Shown: one piece after another, positions 44,754 to 54,874 of the stretch | Layout: the number at the start of each line of letters is the position of its first letter | Position numbering within the stretch: the first letter of the stretch is position 1 | Assembly (NCBI GenBank): GCA_036873135.1 | Contig: JAPTYO010000027.1 | Location: 2,065,195 to 2,129,194, forward strand | Origin: Clarkia xantiana subsp. parviflora | Taxonomy: Eukaryota; Streptophyta; Magnoliopsida; Myrtales; Onagraceae | DNA: 64,000 nt | Direction: 5' to 3' | The notes under the pieces: model-generated | What the model saw: only the letters and a program-made list of their open reading frames with translations | The model's database searches: none | What the model was told of the DNA's origin: nothing | Position numbers and translations under genes: made by a program

Positions 44754-47086
44754 ATGAGTAAGTCGCATCCCTTTGTTTCGGATAACTTTGAGGGAGAGGT
44801 TGATGAGGGCACCATGGATTCCGATTCTGGGTCTCGAAGTGGTGTACTTTTGGGACCGTCGGGTGACCGCGTGATACTAGAGAAGACTCATGTATTTTTT
44901 CCCAACAAGCTTCCACGTTCCAAGTTTGACCTCTATGTCTCGACCCGGGGCTGGTGTCCCGGCCTAGAGGTTTTGTATCCTTGGGATGTTGTAAAGGGGG
45001 TTGAGTCTGGTCGGCCCACCGTTCCTCCAGCTGAGTACGAGGCAGTCTACCTTTCACAGTTTCGAGAAGGGCTGCGGTTCCCCTACTGTCAGGATCTGGT
45101 CCGCCTTTGTCGATATTATAGGATTTCTCCCATCTCTATTACCCCACCAGGGTTTAGAGCTTGGACGTGTTTTCGGGTGCAATGTCATCTAAACTCCTGG
45201 GACTACTCGATAGTGTTGTTTCGAGCCTTCTACCGCCTGGGTAAGGCGGACGAGTCTGGGATGTGCACCTTCAGCTTGCGTTGGCCTCATATGACCGAAA
45301 AGGGATTTTCTTCCCTTGGCTTGCGCAGGGCGGGGTGGAATACTGAAGCGCGATTTTGTGAACGGTCGGACACTTCCCAGAATAAATGGAAGTGTCAGTA
45401 CTTCTTTATAAAGGATGCGGGCACGACTTGGACGACTTCTCACATATTGGATGCCGATCCCGTTCCACGCTTTCAGGAGTTCTCCGATAGAGATAAGGTC
45501 GCTTTGAAGAAGATCCACGCGGCGAATAGGGCGGGGGAGTACAGCCCCCTTTATCGTGCTTCTGACGCCGAGCTGCTCGCGGCGGGCATTCACGTACGTC
45601 CTTCGGGGGAGGAGTTGGTATGTTTTGAAGTTTTGTAACATCTGCTCTTGTTTCCTTGTAGGTTGGTTTCTTAACAGACGCCCCTGTTTACAGGGTGGAG
45701 TTGCAGGCGGGTCTTCTCAGATTGTTCCCGGCCTAGACGATACTCTTCCTGTTGGCCCGGGTATGGGACTTGTGCCTTTTAAAGGTTTTGTTGAGATTTT
45801 TCCCATGCTAACATGTTAATGGTCTTTTTGTGGTCGTCTTTGTAGGCTTGGAATTCCCGACGGCGGGGGGAGTTGTACCTGTCGGGGAGCATGATGCTGA
45901 CGTTCGTTTCCCGAGCGATCCTAGGAGGTTGACATCTGCCGGCATGCCTCTTGCTCCTTCCTGTGACAAAGGGAAAGGGCCTATGTATGCAGATTCGACC
46001 ATGCCTGTCCCCCGGTCGGGGAGCGGGCGTTCAGTGGAGTTGTCTCCCTTGGCAGGTGACTGTGGTTGACTTCTTGTTGTATTGGTATGGTTTGCCTTCT
46101 CCTAATGTGTTTGCTTTTGATGTGTAGTTGTTCCTACTCCTCCGGCTCTCCGCAAGTCTGATTTGATTTGCCGGCTTGATCGGGATGTGTCTGGGAATGA
46201 GTGGGCTCCGTATTCTCAGTCTACTATCCGTTTTCCCAAGGATGTTTCCCTGAGCACACCTGCTGTTGGTGTGCGTGTGGTTCAGCGGTCTGTTCCGCCG
46301 GCTGACCGCAAGACGTGTCCCCGGGACCCTGAGGCTGCGCTGAAATGTGTCGAGGACTCGCTCGCGCGCTTTGCTCCTGTACGTTGTTTTCCTTTTATGT
46401 TGGATCTATCACGTTTGTCTGGCTTCTTTGAGTGTGATGTGCTTGTGTTGTTGTTGCAGGTGAATGCCGTGATGACCAACCTTTCCTCCTTCGTTGTTGA
46501 GCTTGTTGAGGAGACGAGGGGTTTGCAGGATCGTCATGAGCACTTGTCTCAGGATGTTGTTGTGTTGAGGGAGAAGGCGCGCGCACATTCAGATGCTTCT
46601 TCCAAGGCTTCCGCTGATCTCAAGGGAAGTCAGGATTGTGCGTCTCAGCTGGAGGCGGAGCTATTTGCCCTACTGCGCCAGGAGAAGGTTGATGAGGAGG
46701 CGCATGCTGTGGCGCTGAGGGACACCAAGGAGTCTCACGTTGCCCTGGGTGATCAGCTTGGGATGATTGAGTTTCCTACTACAGCTGATTACCCAAAGCT
46801 TTTTGAGAAGGCACGTGATGATCGCATGGAGTCCTTCTCTGTGGATTACTTCAGGAGGGTATACTCTCTTGCCCCTGATTTTCCTTTCCAGAGTGCTGGT
46901 CCATATACTGGCTATGCCCTTGGGGCTATTGCGGGGATCCGAGCGGGTGGTGGAACGAGTGGTTTGACGGGACAGGTGTCCGTCCCTGTTGGTGATGATC
47001 GCCGTGGTGCTTTCAAAGGCCCTGCGCAAGATGTTTTTATGACTGACGCCTTTGGTTCTGGTGCTCCTGACGTTGGGTCAGGTTGA
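44754..47086 (+). CDS. Tat-C antisense gene, intact, five exons (Transposase_28-like, coiled coil)
   Basis: Exons 44754-45617, 45694-45760, 45846-46055, 46128-46378 and 46460-47086; all four introns have GT and AG ends, the phases match, and the sum is 2019 nt (672 residues). It runs opposite to the element's gag frame. Residues 1-290 carry a domain like Pfam Transposase_28 (LRFPYCQDLVRLCRYYRISP, GFRAWTCFRV, WKCQYFFIKDAGTTW). The middle is low-complexity and proline-rich. The C-terminal part is a coiled coil (VELVEETRGLQDRHEHLSQDVVVLREKARA), then a glycine-rich end. No catalytic motif is recognisable, so function is unknown. Tat-A and Tat-B have broken homologues in the same place. Confidence 0.8.
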
Positions 47087-47439
47087 TCTTTCTTTGTTTT
47101 TTCTTGTGTATATACGGTTGCTCCCCTTGCATGGGTGAGATTTTGACGGGGTGCGTCTTGGGCTTGACTTTTTATGCTGGCTGGATGTCTTTACTTTTAG
47201 TCCTGCTATATTATATATATATATATATGCCTGACAAGAGATGTTAGAAAGATATAATACTTAGTATTATTTTGCATCTTCCTTTATTGCTGTCTCAATA
47301 ACTTGTTCTCTTTTTGGAAGAGTGTTGCTCTATTGACTGGTCGATTTCCTTGATCCGATGGTTTTCCTTAGGAAATTGCATCTTTGTTGGTGGCGGGGTG
47401 TGGATGAGTTAGTATTACCGTCACCTGTGGCTTGGTAAG

Positions 47440-48300
47440 GAGGATGATCCTTGTTGAACTGCTTGTCTTCCTTTATAAGGATGTGAATGGACTAGCATGT
47501 TCACATACTTGATGCTGCGGCGAAGTGTGGATAGATTAGTACGTCTGAAACTTGCATTTGTTTGCGAGGAAGGATTCCCAATGATCCGCTTGTCCCCCGA
47601 CTTTTTGCAAGGATGTGAATAGATTAGTACGTTCACATCCTTGTATTGCGGCGAAGTGTGGATAGATTAGTACGTCCGACACTTGCATTTGTTTGCGAGG
47701 AAGGATTCCCAATGATCCGCTTGTCCCCCGACTTTTTGCAAGGATGTGAATAGATTAGTACGTTCACATCCTTGTATTGCGGCGAAGTGTGGATAGATTA
47801 GTACGTCCGACACTTGCATTTGTTTGCGAGGAAGGATTCCCAATGATCCGCTTGTCCCTCGACTTTTTGCAAGGATGTGAATAGATTAGTACGTTCACAT
47901 CCTTGTATTGCTGCGAAGTGTGGATAGATTAGTACGTCCGACACTTGCATTTGTTTGCGAGGGAGGATTCCCAATGATCCGCTTGTCCCCCGACTTTTTG
48001 CAAGGATGTGAATAGATTAGTACGTTCACATCCTTGTATTGCGGCGAAGTGTGGATAGATTAGTACGTCCGACACTTGCATTTGTTTGCAAGGGAGGATT
48101 CCCAATGATCCGCTTGTCCCCCGACTTTTTGCAAGGATGTGAATAGATTAGTACGTTCACATCCTTGTATTGCGGCGAAGTGTGGATAGATTAGTACGTC
48201 CGACACTTGCATTTGTTTGCGAGGGAGGATTCCCAATGATCCGCTTGTCCCCCGACTTTTTGCAAGGATGTGAATGGACTAGTACGTTCACATCCTTGAT
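47440..48300. repeat. Tat-C hairpin array, six 130 bp units
   Basis: Units start at about 47518, 47648, 47778, 47909, 48040 and 48170, after a partial diverged unit at 47440. Each unit has two inverted repeats with the same loop TAGATTAGTACG: one with arms AAGGATGTGAA/TTCACATCCTT, the other with AAGTGTGGA/TCCGACACTT. The spacer contains GATTCCCAATGATCCGCTTG. The regions 47087-47439 and 48301-48658 show no other feature. Confidence 0.9.
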
Positions 48301-48658
48301 GAAATTATTTTGTCTCCTTGCATGCGTCGTGCTCCCTTTGTTTTGTATACCGGCATGAGCTTTGCTTAGTCTTGCTTTGCTATCTTTTTGATGGCTTTTC
48401 TTGTTTCTTGCCCTTTCTGTGTGTAGAGCTAGGGCCTTTGTTGATGATGTATGTGGCTTGTTCCTGGTTTTGGACCGGGGTAGCTTGCCATTACATAGTG
48501 ATTTTTCCTACGCAAGGAGTGAACTTCATTAGTCTTCTTGTTTATTTACAAGGGATGTGCATGGATGGAGTCAACTGATCTCCCATCCTAAACGTTCTAC
48601 TCAGTACTTGAAAAGTAAAGATAGAGTATGTGCATGTCATAGGGGAAGGATTATTCCC

Positions 48659-51600
48659 TTAGTGACGGTTTGATAAAGCTGGCTTCTCGCATGCAATGTA
48701 GGAGCACAGAGCTCCTTGTTTGATCAGTTCCTCGATTCTGTTGCGTAGAGAGGGGCACCCATTCGTGCTGTGCCCCCATCTGTTGTGGTAGTGGCACCAC
48801 ATTTCTGGATTCTTCCCGAGGAAGGCAATCCGGATCTCGCTTGGAGGAGGTAAAACATCCTTCAGGATGGTCTTGAACAACTCTTCCACCTCTATGTTCA
48901 GAGGTGTATATTCGCCATCTTGTTTGTTGTTCAAGTCTTGTCTTGCACGCTTGTGTTCGCGCGCCTCCTCTTGTTCTGCGGGTGGGATAAACCACCCCAG
49001 CTCGTTTGCGACCTCGATTGCTGTTTCCATCTTCTCTTTCAAGTCAGCCATAGATTTGGTTGTTCTCCACCCTTGTGTTCGTCCAAATAGGAGGAATGTA
49101 GGTGAGTTCATGTTCAGGAAAAAGGCATTGATCACGGCTGACTTTTCTGCCAAACTTGAAGTTGCATTTATGGCGAATCGCTTGAAGTAACTCTGGATGG
49201 ATTCCGACTCCCCTTGCTTGATGTCCCATATGCTTGGGAGCATTGGGGTTTGAAATGCTGGGAGTCTTTCTCCTTTGCTCATCATTTCGTCAAATCGCAT
49301 TTCAACTTCAGACTTGGAACATTGTCCCCTTTCAATGACTGCTATGTCCAGGCGGTTCTTGCATCTTAGGGCGTTGACATAGCATTTTCGTGCTATCGTC
49401 TGATCGCCCAAGACTTCACCAATTCCTCCCCTTAAGCGGTATTTCAGCTTTTGATGTGCCGTTGAAGGCACCATCTCGTAGGGATTTATCGTTGTTCTTC
49501 CGAGAATTCCGTTGTAAGCGCCAAGGCTCTCGACGATCACAAAAGTGATGTCAATTTTCATTGCGTTCCATCCTTCTCCTATCACAGTGGGAAGGGTGAT
49601 CATCCCTAGTGGGTATGTAGCAGCTCCAGCAAAGCTTACTAACGGGAAATTTCCCGGCTTCAGGTCCTCTCTCTTCATTCCAAGCTGTTCGAGGACATTG
49701 ATATGGAGGATGTCTGACGAGCTTCCTCCGTCGACTAGAATTCTTTTGACGTCGAACCCGTTGATTTCCATCGTTATTACTAACGCGTCATCATGCGGGT
49801 AGACGATGTGTGCCATGTCTTTTCTCGAGAATCCTATCACGGGGTCCTCCTCTTCTGGTTTCTTTCTTTTTCCATACTTGGGGAGTGTGCTTGCCTGCGC
49901 AGCGTATACGTCTCCTGTGTTGGAGACTTGTCCTCCAGCAGCTGGACCACCATGAATGACATTAATAACTCCCCTCTTTTTAGGAGGGGGGTTGTCATTG
50001 GTCTTCTCTTTTCCTTTCTCCTTTGGCGTGAATTTTCTTTTCACCTTCTCAATCTTTCCCCCCTGGTCGACGTAGTGCTTAAGTCCGCCTTCTTGTATGA
50101 TTCGATTGATTTGGAACTTAAGGCTTCTACAGTCGTCTGTTTCATGGCCGTTGACTTCGTGGCTTTCACACCACTTGTCTTGTTCCTTCCCCAGCTGGCC
50201 CTTTCTGAAACCGAATGGCTCTTTCCAGAGGTTTTGTTCTTTCATTTCTTTCAGTATGACACTCAGGGGAGCGTTCAAAGGGATTAGCTCAATGGTGTTG
50301 ACGTCTGGATTCTTGTCTTCTTCAATGTTGAATGTTCTCTTCTGGGGCGGAGTCCACTGTTTTTGTTGGGGGGTTTGGTTCTGCTTCGGGGGGCCTGGCT
50401 TACTTTCATCTTTCTTGTTGCCGGGCTTAACCCACTTGTCCCGTGCTGTCATCTTGTAATGCTCAGCATCAATGTACTCTTTTACTCTTGCCACGAGCTC
50501 TTCCATTGTTTCCGCCGGTCTTGTAGAGAGCTTTTGGCCCAAGTCGTACCCGTGCCTACCCAGGTTTCTGACAAAGGCGTGGATGATTTCTATCTCTGCG
50601 ATGTTCGTTTGGATTTCCGAGATGTTTTGATTAAATCGGATGTAGTAGCTTGCGAGGGACTCATTCCACTCTTGCTTGACGTCATCCAAGGCATTTGATC
50701 CTTTGATAATCGAACGTTCTCCCATGTAACGTTGGATGAACTTTTCTTTGAGGGACTGCCACGAGTCTATGCTTTTCTTTGGCAGGGAGAAGAGCCAGTG
50801 TGCGGCTGGTCCGCCTAACGTTTGGGGGAACGTCATGGCTATGTGGTGAGGGTTGTCTGTCCTTCCCAAAAGCATTACTTCATGCTGCTGCACATGCTCT
50901 ATCGGGTCTCCCTTGCCTCGGTACTTTTCCGGTCTTAGATTATACAGTGCGTCTGGGACGCGACTGTACACCAGCTCGTCAGTGAAAGGGTGGGATGTGG
51001 TGTCCACCAATGTGTTCATCCCTCTCATTTTCCTTTGCTTTATCTTCTTTTCGATCAGCTCTTCAAGCATCTCCTCCGTCAGCCCGGTGACTGGGTTACC
51101 CTGATTTGGGGGGTATGCTTCTTGTCCCATGCTTGCGCCTTGTTGGGGAAATTGCGCCTGCGTCGGGTTGTACTGAGAATATCCACCTTGATATCCCTGG
51201 AATGTTTGAGACGGCTGCCTCCAGGCTCCTTCATTGAATGGCCCTTCTTGGTAAGGTGTTTGGGAATGTGAGAGCTCCTGTCTTGTCCCTTGTTGGGGGA
51301 ACTGCCTGCTTTGCTGTGCGTTCCCGTGAAAGGTCGGGGTTTTTGAGATTGTAGGCCCTATCTGCTGAGGTGCATTCATTGGAGGCGCCTGCCTTGGTGG
51401 CGGGGGCATATTTGCTTGTTGCGCAGGAGGGGGTGGTGGCGCCCCGTATCCTTGGTTGCGCAATGCCTCTCTCAGATGAAGCAGCTGTTCGAGTGCTGCC
51501 ATCATTTCCGGGGTGACTGTAGGTGCAGTCTGTGCCCCTGGTGCCTGGTTGTATGCTCCAGTGTTTGGCATTCCATATGGTTGCTCCTGCGTGTTGAAGG

Positions 51601-51961
51601 TTTGATGGGCGAAGCCTGGAGGAGCGTTGGTTTGCTGTGTGCCCCCTTGCGCGTTACTCAGAGAGTGTGCGCTTCTTGTTGGCATAGACGAGGCGACTGA
51701 GGCCTCGCCTTGGCTCTGCGGGGGGTTTCTCTGCGGAGGAGATCTCATGCTTGACTCCGGGGCCGGAGTTTTCCTTGGACGTCCTGGTCCTCTTCTCTTC
51801 GTCTTAGTCGGCGGTGGCTGCTCGTTGCTTGCCATGCTGTTGGTCCTGTGGGTGATCCGCAGACGGCGCCAAGTGCTTTTCCCGGCGGCGTACCTCTCCC
51901 TTGCGTAAGAGGTATCGTCCCCTGCACTGAAGCCTCCGTGTATGGTGTATGTGTTTTCCAT
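48659..51961 (-). CDS. gag: Tat-C gag-protease-gag polyprotein, 1100 codons, no RT
   Basis: One uninterrupted minus-strand frame. The likely start is MASNEQPPP at 51835; an ATG at 51961 adds an N-terminal TIHGGFSAGDD segment. By residue of the long form: AT-hook-like RRGPGRPRKTP (about 54), proline/glutamine-rich region, capsid-like gag (about 335-480, with HWLFSLPKKSIDSWQ, SLASYYIRFNQNISEI), knuckle CESHEVNGHETDDC (about 595), linker VIHGGPAAGG, protease with LVDGGSSSDIL (about 740) and LGRTTINPYEMVPSTA. A second gag-like module follows (about 885-1100: SIQSYFKRFAINATSSLAE, knuckle CHYHNRWGHSTNGC). It would provide particle and protease functions; RT and integrase must come from elsewhere. 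The lack of stops over 3.3 kb suggests recent or ongoing selection. Confidence 0.85.
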   Translation of the reverse strand: MENTYTIHGGFSAGDDTSYARERYAAGKSTWRRLRITHRTNSMASNEQPPPTKTKRRGPGRPRKTPAPESSMRSPPQRNPPQSQGEASVASSMPTRSAHSLSNAQGGTQQTNAPPGFAHQTFNTQEQPYGMPNTGAYNQAPGAQTAPTVTPEMMAALEQLLHLREALRNQGYGAPPPPPAQQANMPPPPRQAPPMNAPQQIGPTISKTPTFHGNAQQSRQFPQQGTRQELSHSQTPYQEGPFNEGAWRQPSQTFQGYQGGYSQYNPTQAQFPQQGASMGQEAYPPNQGNPVTGLTEEMLEELIEKKIKQRKMRGMNTLVDTTSHPFTDELVYSRVPDALYNLRPEKYRGKGDPIEHVQQHEVMLLGRTDNPHHIAMTFPQTLGGPAAHWLFSLPKKSIDSWQSLKEKFIQRYMGERSIIKGSNALDDVKQEWNESLASYYIRFNQNISEIQTNIAEIEIIHAFVRNLGRHGYDLGQKLSTRPAETMEELVARVKEYIDAEHYKMTARDKWVKPGNKKDESKPGPPKQNQTPQQKQWTPPQKRTFNIEEDKNPDVNTIELIPLNAPLSVILKEMKEQNLWKEPFGFRKGQLGKEQDKWCESHEVNGHETDDCRSLKFQINRIIQEGGLKHYVDQGGKIEKVKRKFTPKEKGKEKTNDNPPPKKRGVINVIHGGPAAGGQVSNTGDVYAAQASTLPKYGKRKKPEEEDPVIGFSRKDMAHIVYPHDDALVITMEINGFDVKRILVDGGSSSDILHINVLEQLGMKREDLKPGNFPLVSFAGAATYPLGMITLPTVIGEGWNAMKIDITFVIVESLGAYNGILGRTTINPYEMVPSTAHQKLKYRLRGGIGEVLGDQTIARKCYVNALRCKNRLDIAVIERGQCSKSEVEMRFDEMMSKGERLPAFQTPMLPSIWDIKQGESESIQSYFKRFAINATSSLAEKSAVINAFFLNMNSPTFLLFGRTQGWRTTKSMADLKEKMETAIEVANELGWFIPPAEQEEAREHKRARQDLNNKQDGEYTPLNIEVEELFKTILKDVLPPPSEIRIAFLGKNPEMWCHYHNRWGHSTNGCPSLRNRIEELIKQGALCSYIACEKPALSNRH
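51863..51871 (-). promoter_or_regulatory. Second, internal primer-site-like sequence in Tat-C
   Basis: On the minus strand, CTTGGCGCCGTCTG preceded by AAAGCA, repeating the LTR edge and primer site found at 52011-52021 (AAACA then CTTGGCGCCGTCTG). It lies about 30 bp before MASNEQ. Confidence 0.6.
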
Positions 51962-52002
51962 CTTGCTTGTTCGTTTGAGTAACGCAGGCTTTCTGTTGCG
52001 TT

Positions 52003-52019
52003 TCCCACAGACGGCGCCA
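52003..52019 (-). promoter_or_regulatory. Tat-C primer binding site
   Basis: On the minus strand TGGCGCCGTCTGTGGGA begins two bases inside the LTR; it is the kind of tRNA-complementary site seen in Tat/Athila-type elements. Confidence 0.8.
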
Positions 52020-52021
52020 AG

Positions 52022-52807
52022 TGTTTCGACAGGTTATTGCGGGTTGCCCGCTGAATAACTCGTCGAAGTCTTCGGGTTGGGTGCGAGCCAAGTCCGTTCT
52101 CTAAAGTCGCGTGCAGGCCTTAGCTTCGTCTTCTGAACGGCGGTAAGTCCTTTGGGCTCTCTGGAAGATCGTCTGTCTGCCCCTGCGAAAGGAGCATTAC
52201 CAAGCAGTCCCCATGGAGAAGGGGGGGGTGCTTGGTGCGCTCGCTCCGACGATCAACATTAGTCGGCTTCTAGAGAGAGAAAGAGAGGGTTTTCTAGAGA
52301 GAAGTCAGAGCTTTTCCCATTCTCACCCAAAGTGACTTTTGAATTAACTTGAAAATGTTTACCCCCAAGGTGGCTATTTATAGGCAACCTTGGACCGTAA
52401 ACCGGTTTTGACCCGGTTCGATGTGGAAATGTGAACCGGGATGCAGGGGAGAGCTTTGGGAAAAGGACTCTGACGCGCGTCTCAGGCGGCTGTCACGAGC
52501 GGGACGCGCGCGCCTTTGAAACATAGGTCTCGGACACATAGGAGTTAGTTAAAAATCGAGTCTCCTATACGTTCGGGACGAAATGGGGGGTGTACGCGAC
52601 ACCCCCCGGGTGTTGAGCTTACCCGGAATTCCGGGTAAGCCTAGGCTTACCCGGAAATTCCGGGTAAGCCCCCCGGGGATGTCGGGCAAGTTCGCGACTT
52701 GCCCGGTTTCCCCCGGTTAGCTCGAAATTGGGGAATCGTAAAGGGTCTTGCGCGTGTATGTGGTCCGAATAATTAAGACCGAGCCCGAATCATGCGTATG
52801 TCCATCA
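52022..52807 (-). repeat. Tat-C 5' LTR
   Basis: 786 bp, one copy of the ACGTTCGGG block and a shorter palindrome cluster (52617-52672). TATA box (minus strand) at about 52378. Confidence 0.9.
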
Positions 52808-54840
52808 GCATATGTATCAAAATGCAGCTAAACACCTTAGTCATGTATTTGAAAAATTTGCTGGTTTTGCCAAGGACTTTCAGAGTTGTATATATGACTA
52901 TGATGACGAAGATAATTTTATTATTGCATGGAATAAGATGTTTGATAATTATGACCTTCGAGAAAATTCTTGGTTGGAGAAGTAGTACGAAGTGAAGGAG
53001 AAGTGGGCTTTAGTATATGGCAGGAAGACATTTTGTGGTAACATGATATCGACCCAACGAATTGAGTCCATGAACAACCAGATCAAGAAGTATATCAACT
53101 ACAACTTCAATCTTTTACGCTTCTTTGAACACTTCGAAAGGTTGGTAAGTGATCGACGTTATAAAGAATTAAAAGCTGATTTTCAAGCGTCTCAGAGTAG
53201 GCATTTCCTACGTCAAAAAGTTGAAATACTAGAGCAGGCAAGAAACATGTACACCCCTGCTATGCATGTTTGATGACTTTAATGACCAGTTGTTGCTTGC
53301 ATGGAATTGTGAACATCATGTGGTTGAGAATGTTGAAGCAGTAACCACGTACAATATATTCTCCTCTGGAAAGCCCTTACCTCATTTTGTTAAGTTTGAC
53401 TCTGATAATGTAAAAGTGGAGTGTAGCTGCAACAACTTTGAATTTTCAGGAATATTATGTGCTCACGCATTAAAGGTTCTCCACCTCCACAATATTAAGA
53501 GGCTTCCTGATGAATACATTTTGAAGAGATGGAGAAAAGATGCTAAAGTTGGATCTCTATGTTCTAATCCTACTTCCAGTGAACTCCCTTCTCCTCAGGC
53601 TAATATCGGGAGTCGTTATAAGTTTTTGGCTAAGATATATGCTAATTTGGTCATGAGAGCTTCATTATCAGATGAATCTTGCAACATTGCTGTGGATAGT
53701 TATAATGAAACTCTAAAGAATGTTGAAGGAGCATTAAAGGGATTATCAATCGTAGAATGCGATAACAATGGACAACGTTCTGGTAAAAAGAATAAAGAAG
53801 TACTTGTGGATGGGCAGAATAAGAAAGTTAAAGGGATAAAATTGAAAACAAGGTCAACCGGTGGATCTCGTAGAAGAAAGAGTGCATTGGAAAGAGCTAC
53901 GAAAAATAAAAGGCCAAGAGAAAATAGTCTCCGAGGGAAAGACCAAGTAATTGTATGTTTTCTTTTTTTACTTTATATTCATAGGAATTAATTTCGGCAA
54001 AAATATATATTTTTTTTATAATATGAACCTTACTTCTAAAATATAATGACAGCCAAATAACGATGTTCGTGAAAATAGAGACGAACCTTCTATGATATTG
54101 CCGACTCAAGTGTATCAACACCCTCATGTTAGTCAGGTAAATCACAAAAGCTACAGTACAATTATGTTGATATCTTTTATTTTATTAATGCAATGACCTA
54201 CCATACTTGTTTTAATATATAAGGTTATTGAACATAGCTTCATAGATGCCAGAGACAATATTAGCTTTACTCAAATGTTTATGGGATCTTATTCACTAGA
54301 GGTAACATTGTAAAATATGTTGAGTCATTTGATTATTTTATAATTTTTAACCTTCTAATACTTATTTATTATTTATTATTACTTTATAATAATGTGTTTA
54401 TTAATTTAAGGGTGATGCCAACTCAAACTCGAGCATGCCCAGTTCCAACCTTCATTTTGAGGCGTCAGAAGCAAGTAATTCAAGGATTACTTGTAAAGCC
54501 AATATAATACAGGTATATACTGACTTAAATTATTTAATCGTATTTTGTACTTTGAAAACATAGTTTTGTACTTATTTTAATTTTAGTGAAATAGTTTTAT
54601 TTCTTATTTTTTGGTTTGTCGTTCAACTTTTTTGTGCAGGAAGGAGAACAAGAAACCGAGAAATAATACTAATGTGACAGTGACCAATGAGATTATAATG
54701 AACACAAAATGTTAAGATTAGTGACATGTATAAACTATTTAATTTATCAAAACGATTTAACTTCTTGTGTCATTACAAATTTATAATATTTTGAACTTTT
54801 AGTTTGTTCTCTGTGTACCAGAAAAAAAAAATTATATCTC

Positions 54841-54874
<34 letters not shown>

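Larger units (their letters stand above)
41951..52807 (-). mobile_element. Tat-C: young non-autonomous Tat element inside the MULE
   Basis: LTRs 41951-42873 and 52022-52807 with TGTTTCGAC and CCATCA edges (as read on the plus strand). Exact target duplication GCATA at 41946-41950 and 52808-52812. Only about eight substitutions separate the LTRs outside length changes, so it is recent. Minus-strand order: primer site, gag-protease-gag frame, hairpin array, antisense five-exon gene, polypurine tract, 3' LTR. RT, RNase H and integrase are absent, so it would need an autonomous Tat partner to move. Confidence 0.9.
40831..54666 (+). pseudogene. FAR1-type MULE transposase gene, split by Tat-C
   Basis: Coding exons 40831-41950 plus 52813-53946, 54053-54136, 54224-54301, 54411-54512 and 54640-54666; a 5' UTR intron with GTAAGT at 40654 ends at 40827. 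Domains in order: FAR1 DNA-binding zinc domain (GMEFTDEQEAFDFYNRYAKE), MULE transposase core with DTTYKKYKDGRPLALFVGI and TDQDAAMA, then HRLCIWHM where Tat-C is inserted. After it come TQRIESMNNQIKKYI and the SWIM zinc motif CSCNNFEFSGILCAHAL, then a basic tail. Besides the insertion there is an in-frame TAG at 52983-52985 and a 4 bp gain near 53262 that shifts the frame. FHY3/FAR1 host regulators derive from such transposases; the inverted repeats show this one is a transposon gene. Confidence 0.85.

Noticed and set aside
47440..48300. Possible CRISPR-like array (regular repeats)
   Set aside because: The units are whole 130 bp tandem copies without unique spacers, inside a plant retrotransposon.
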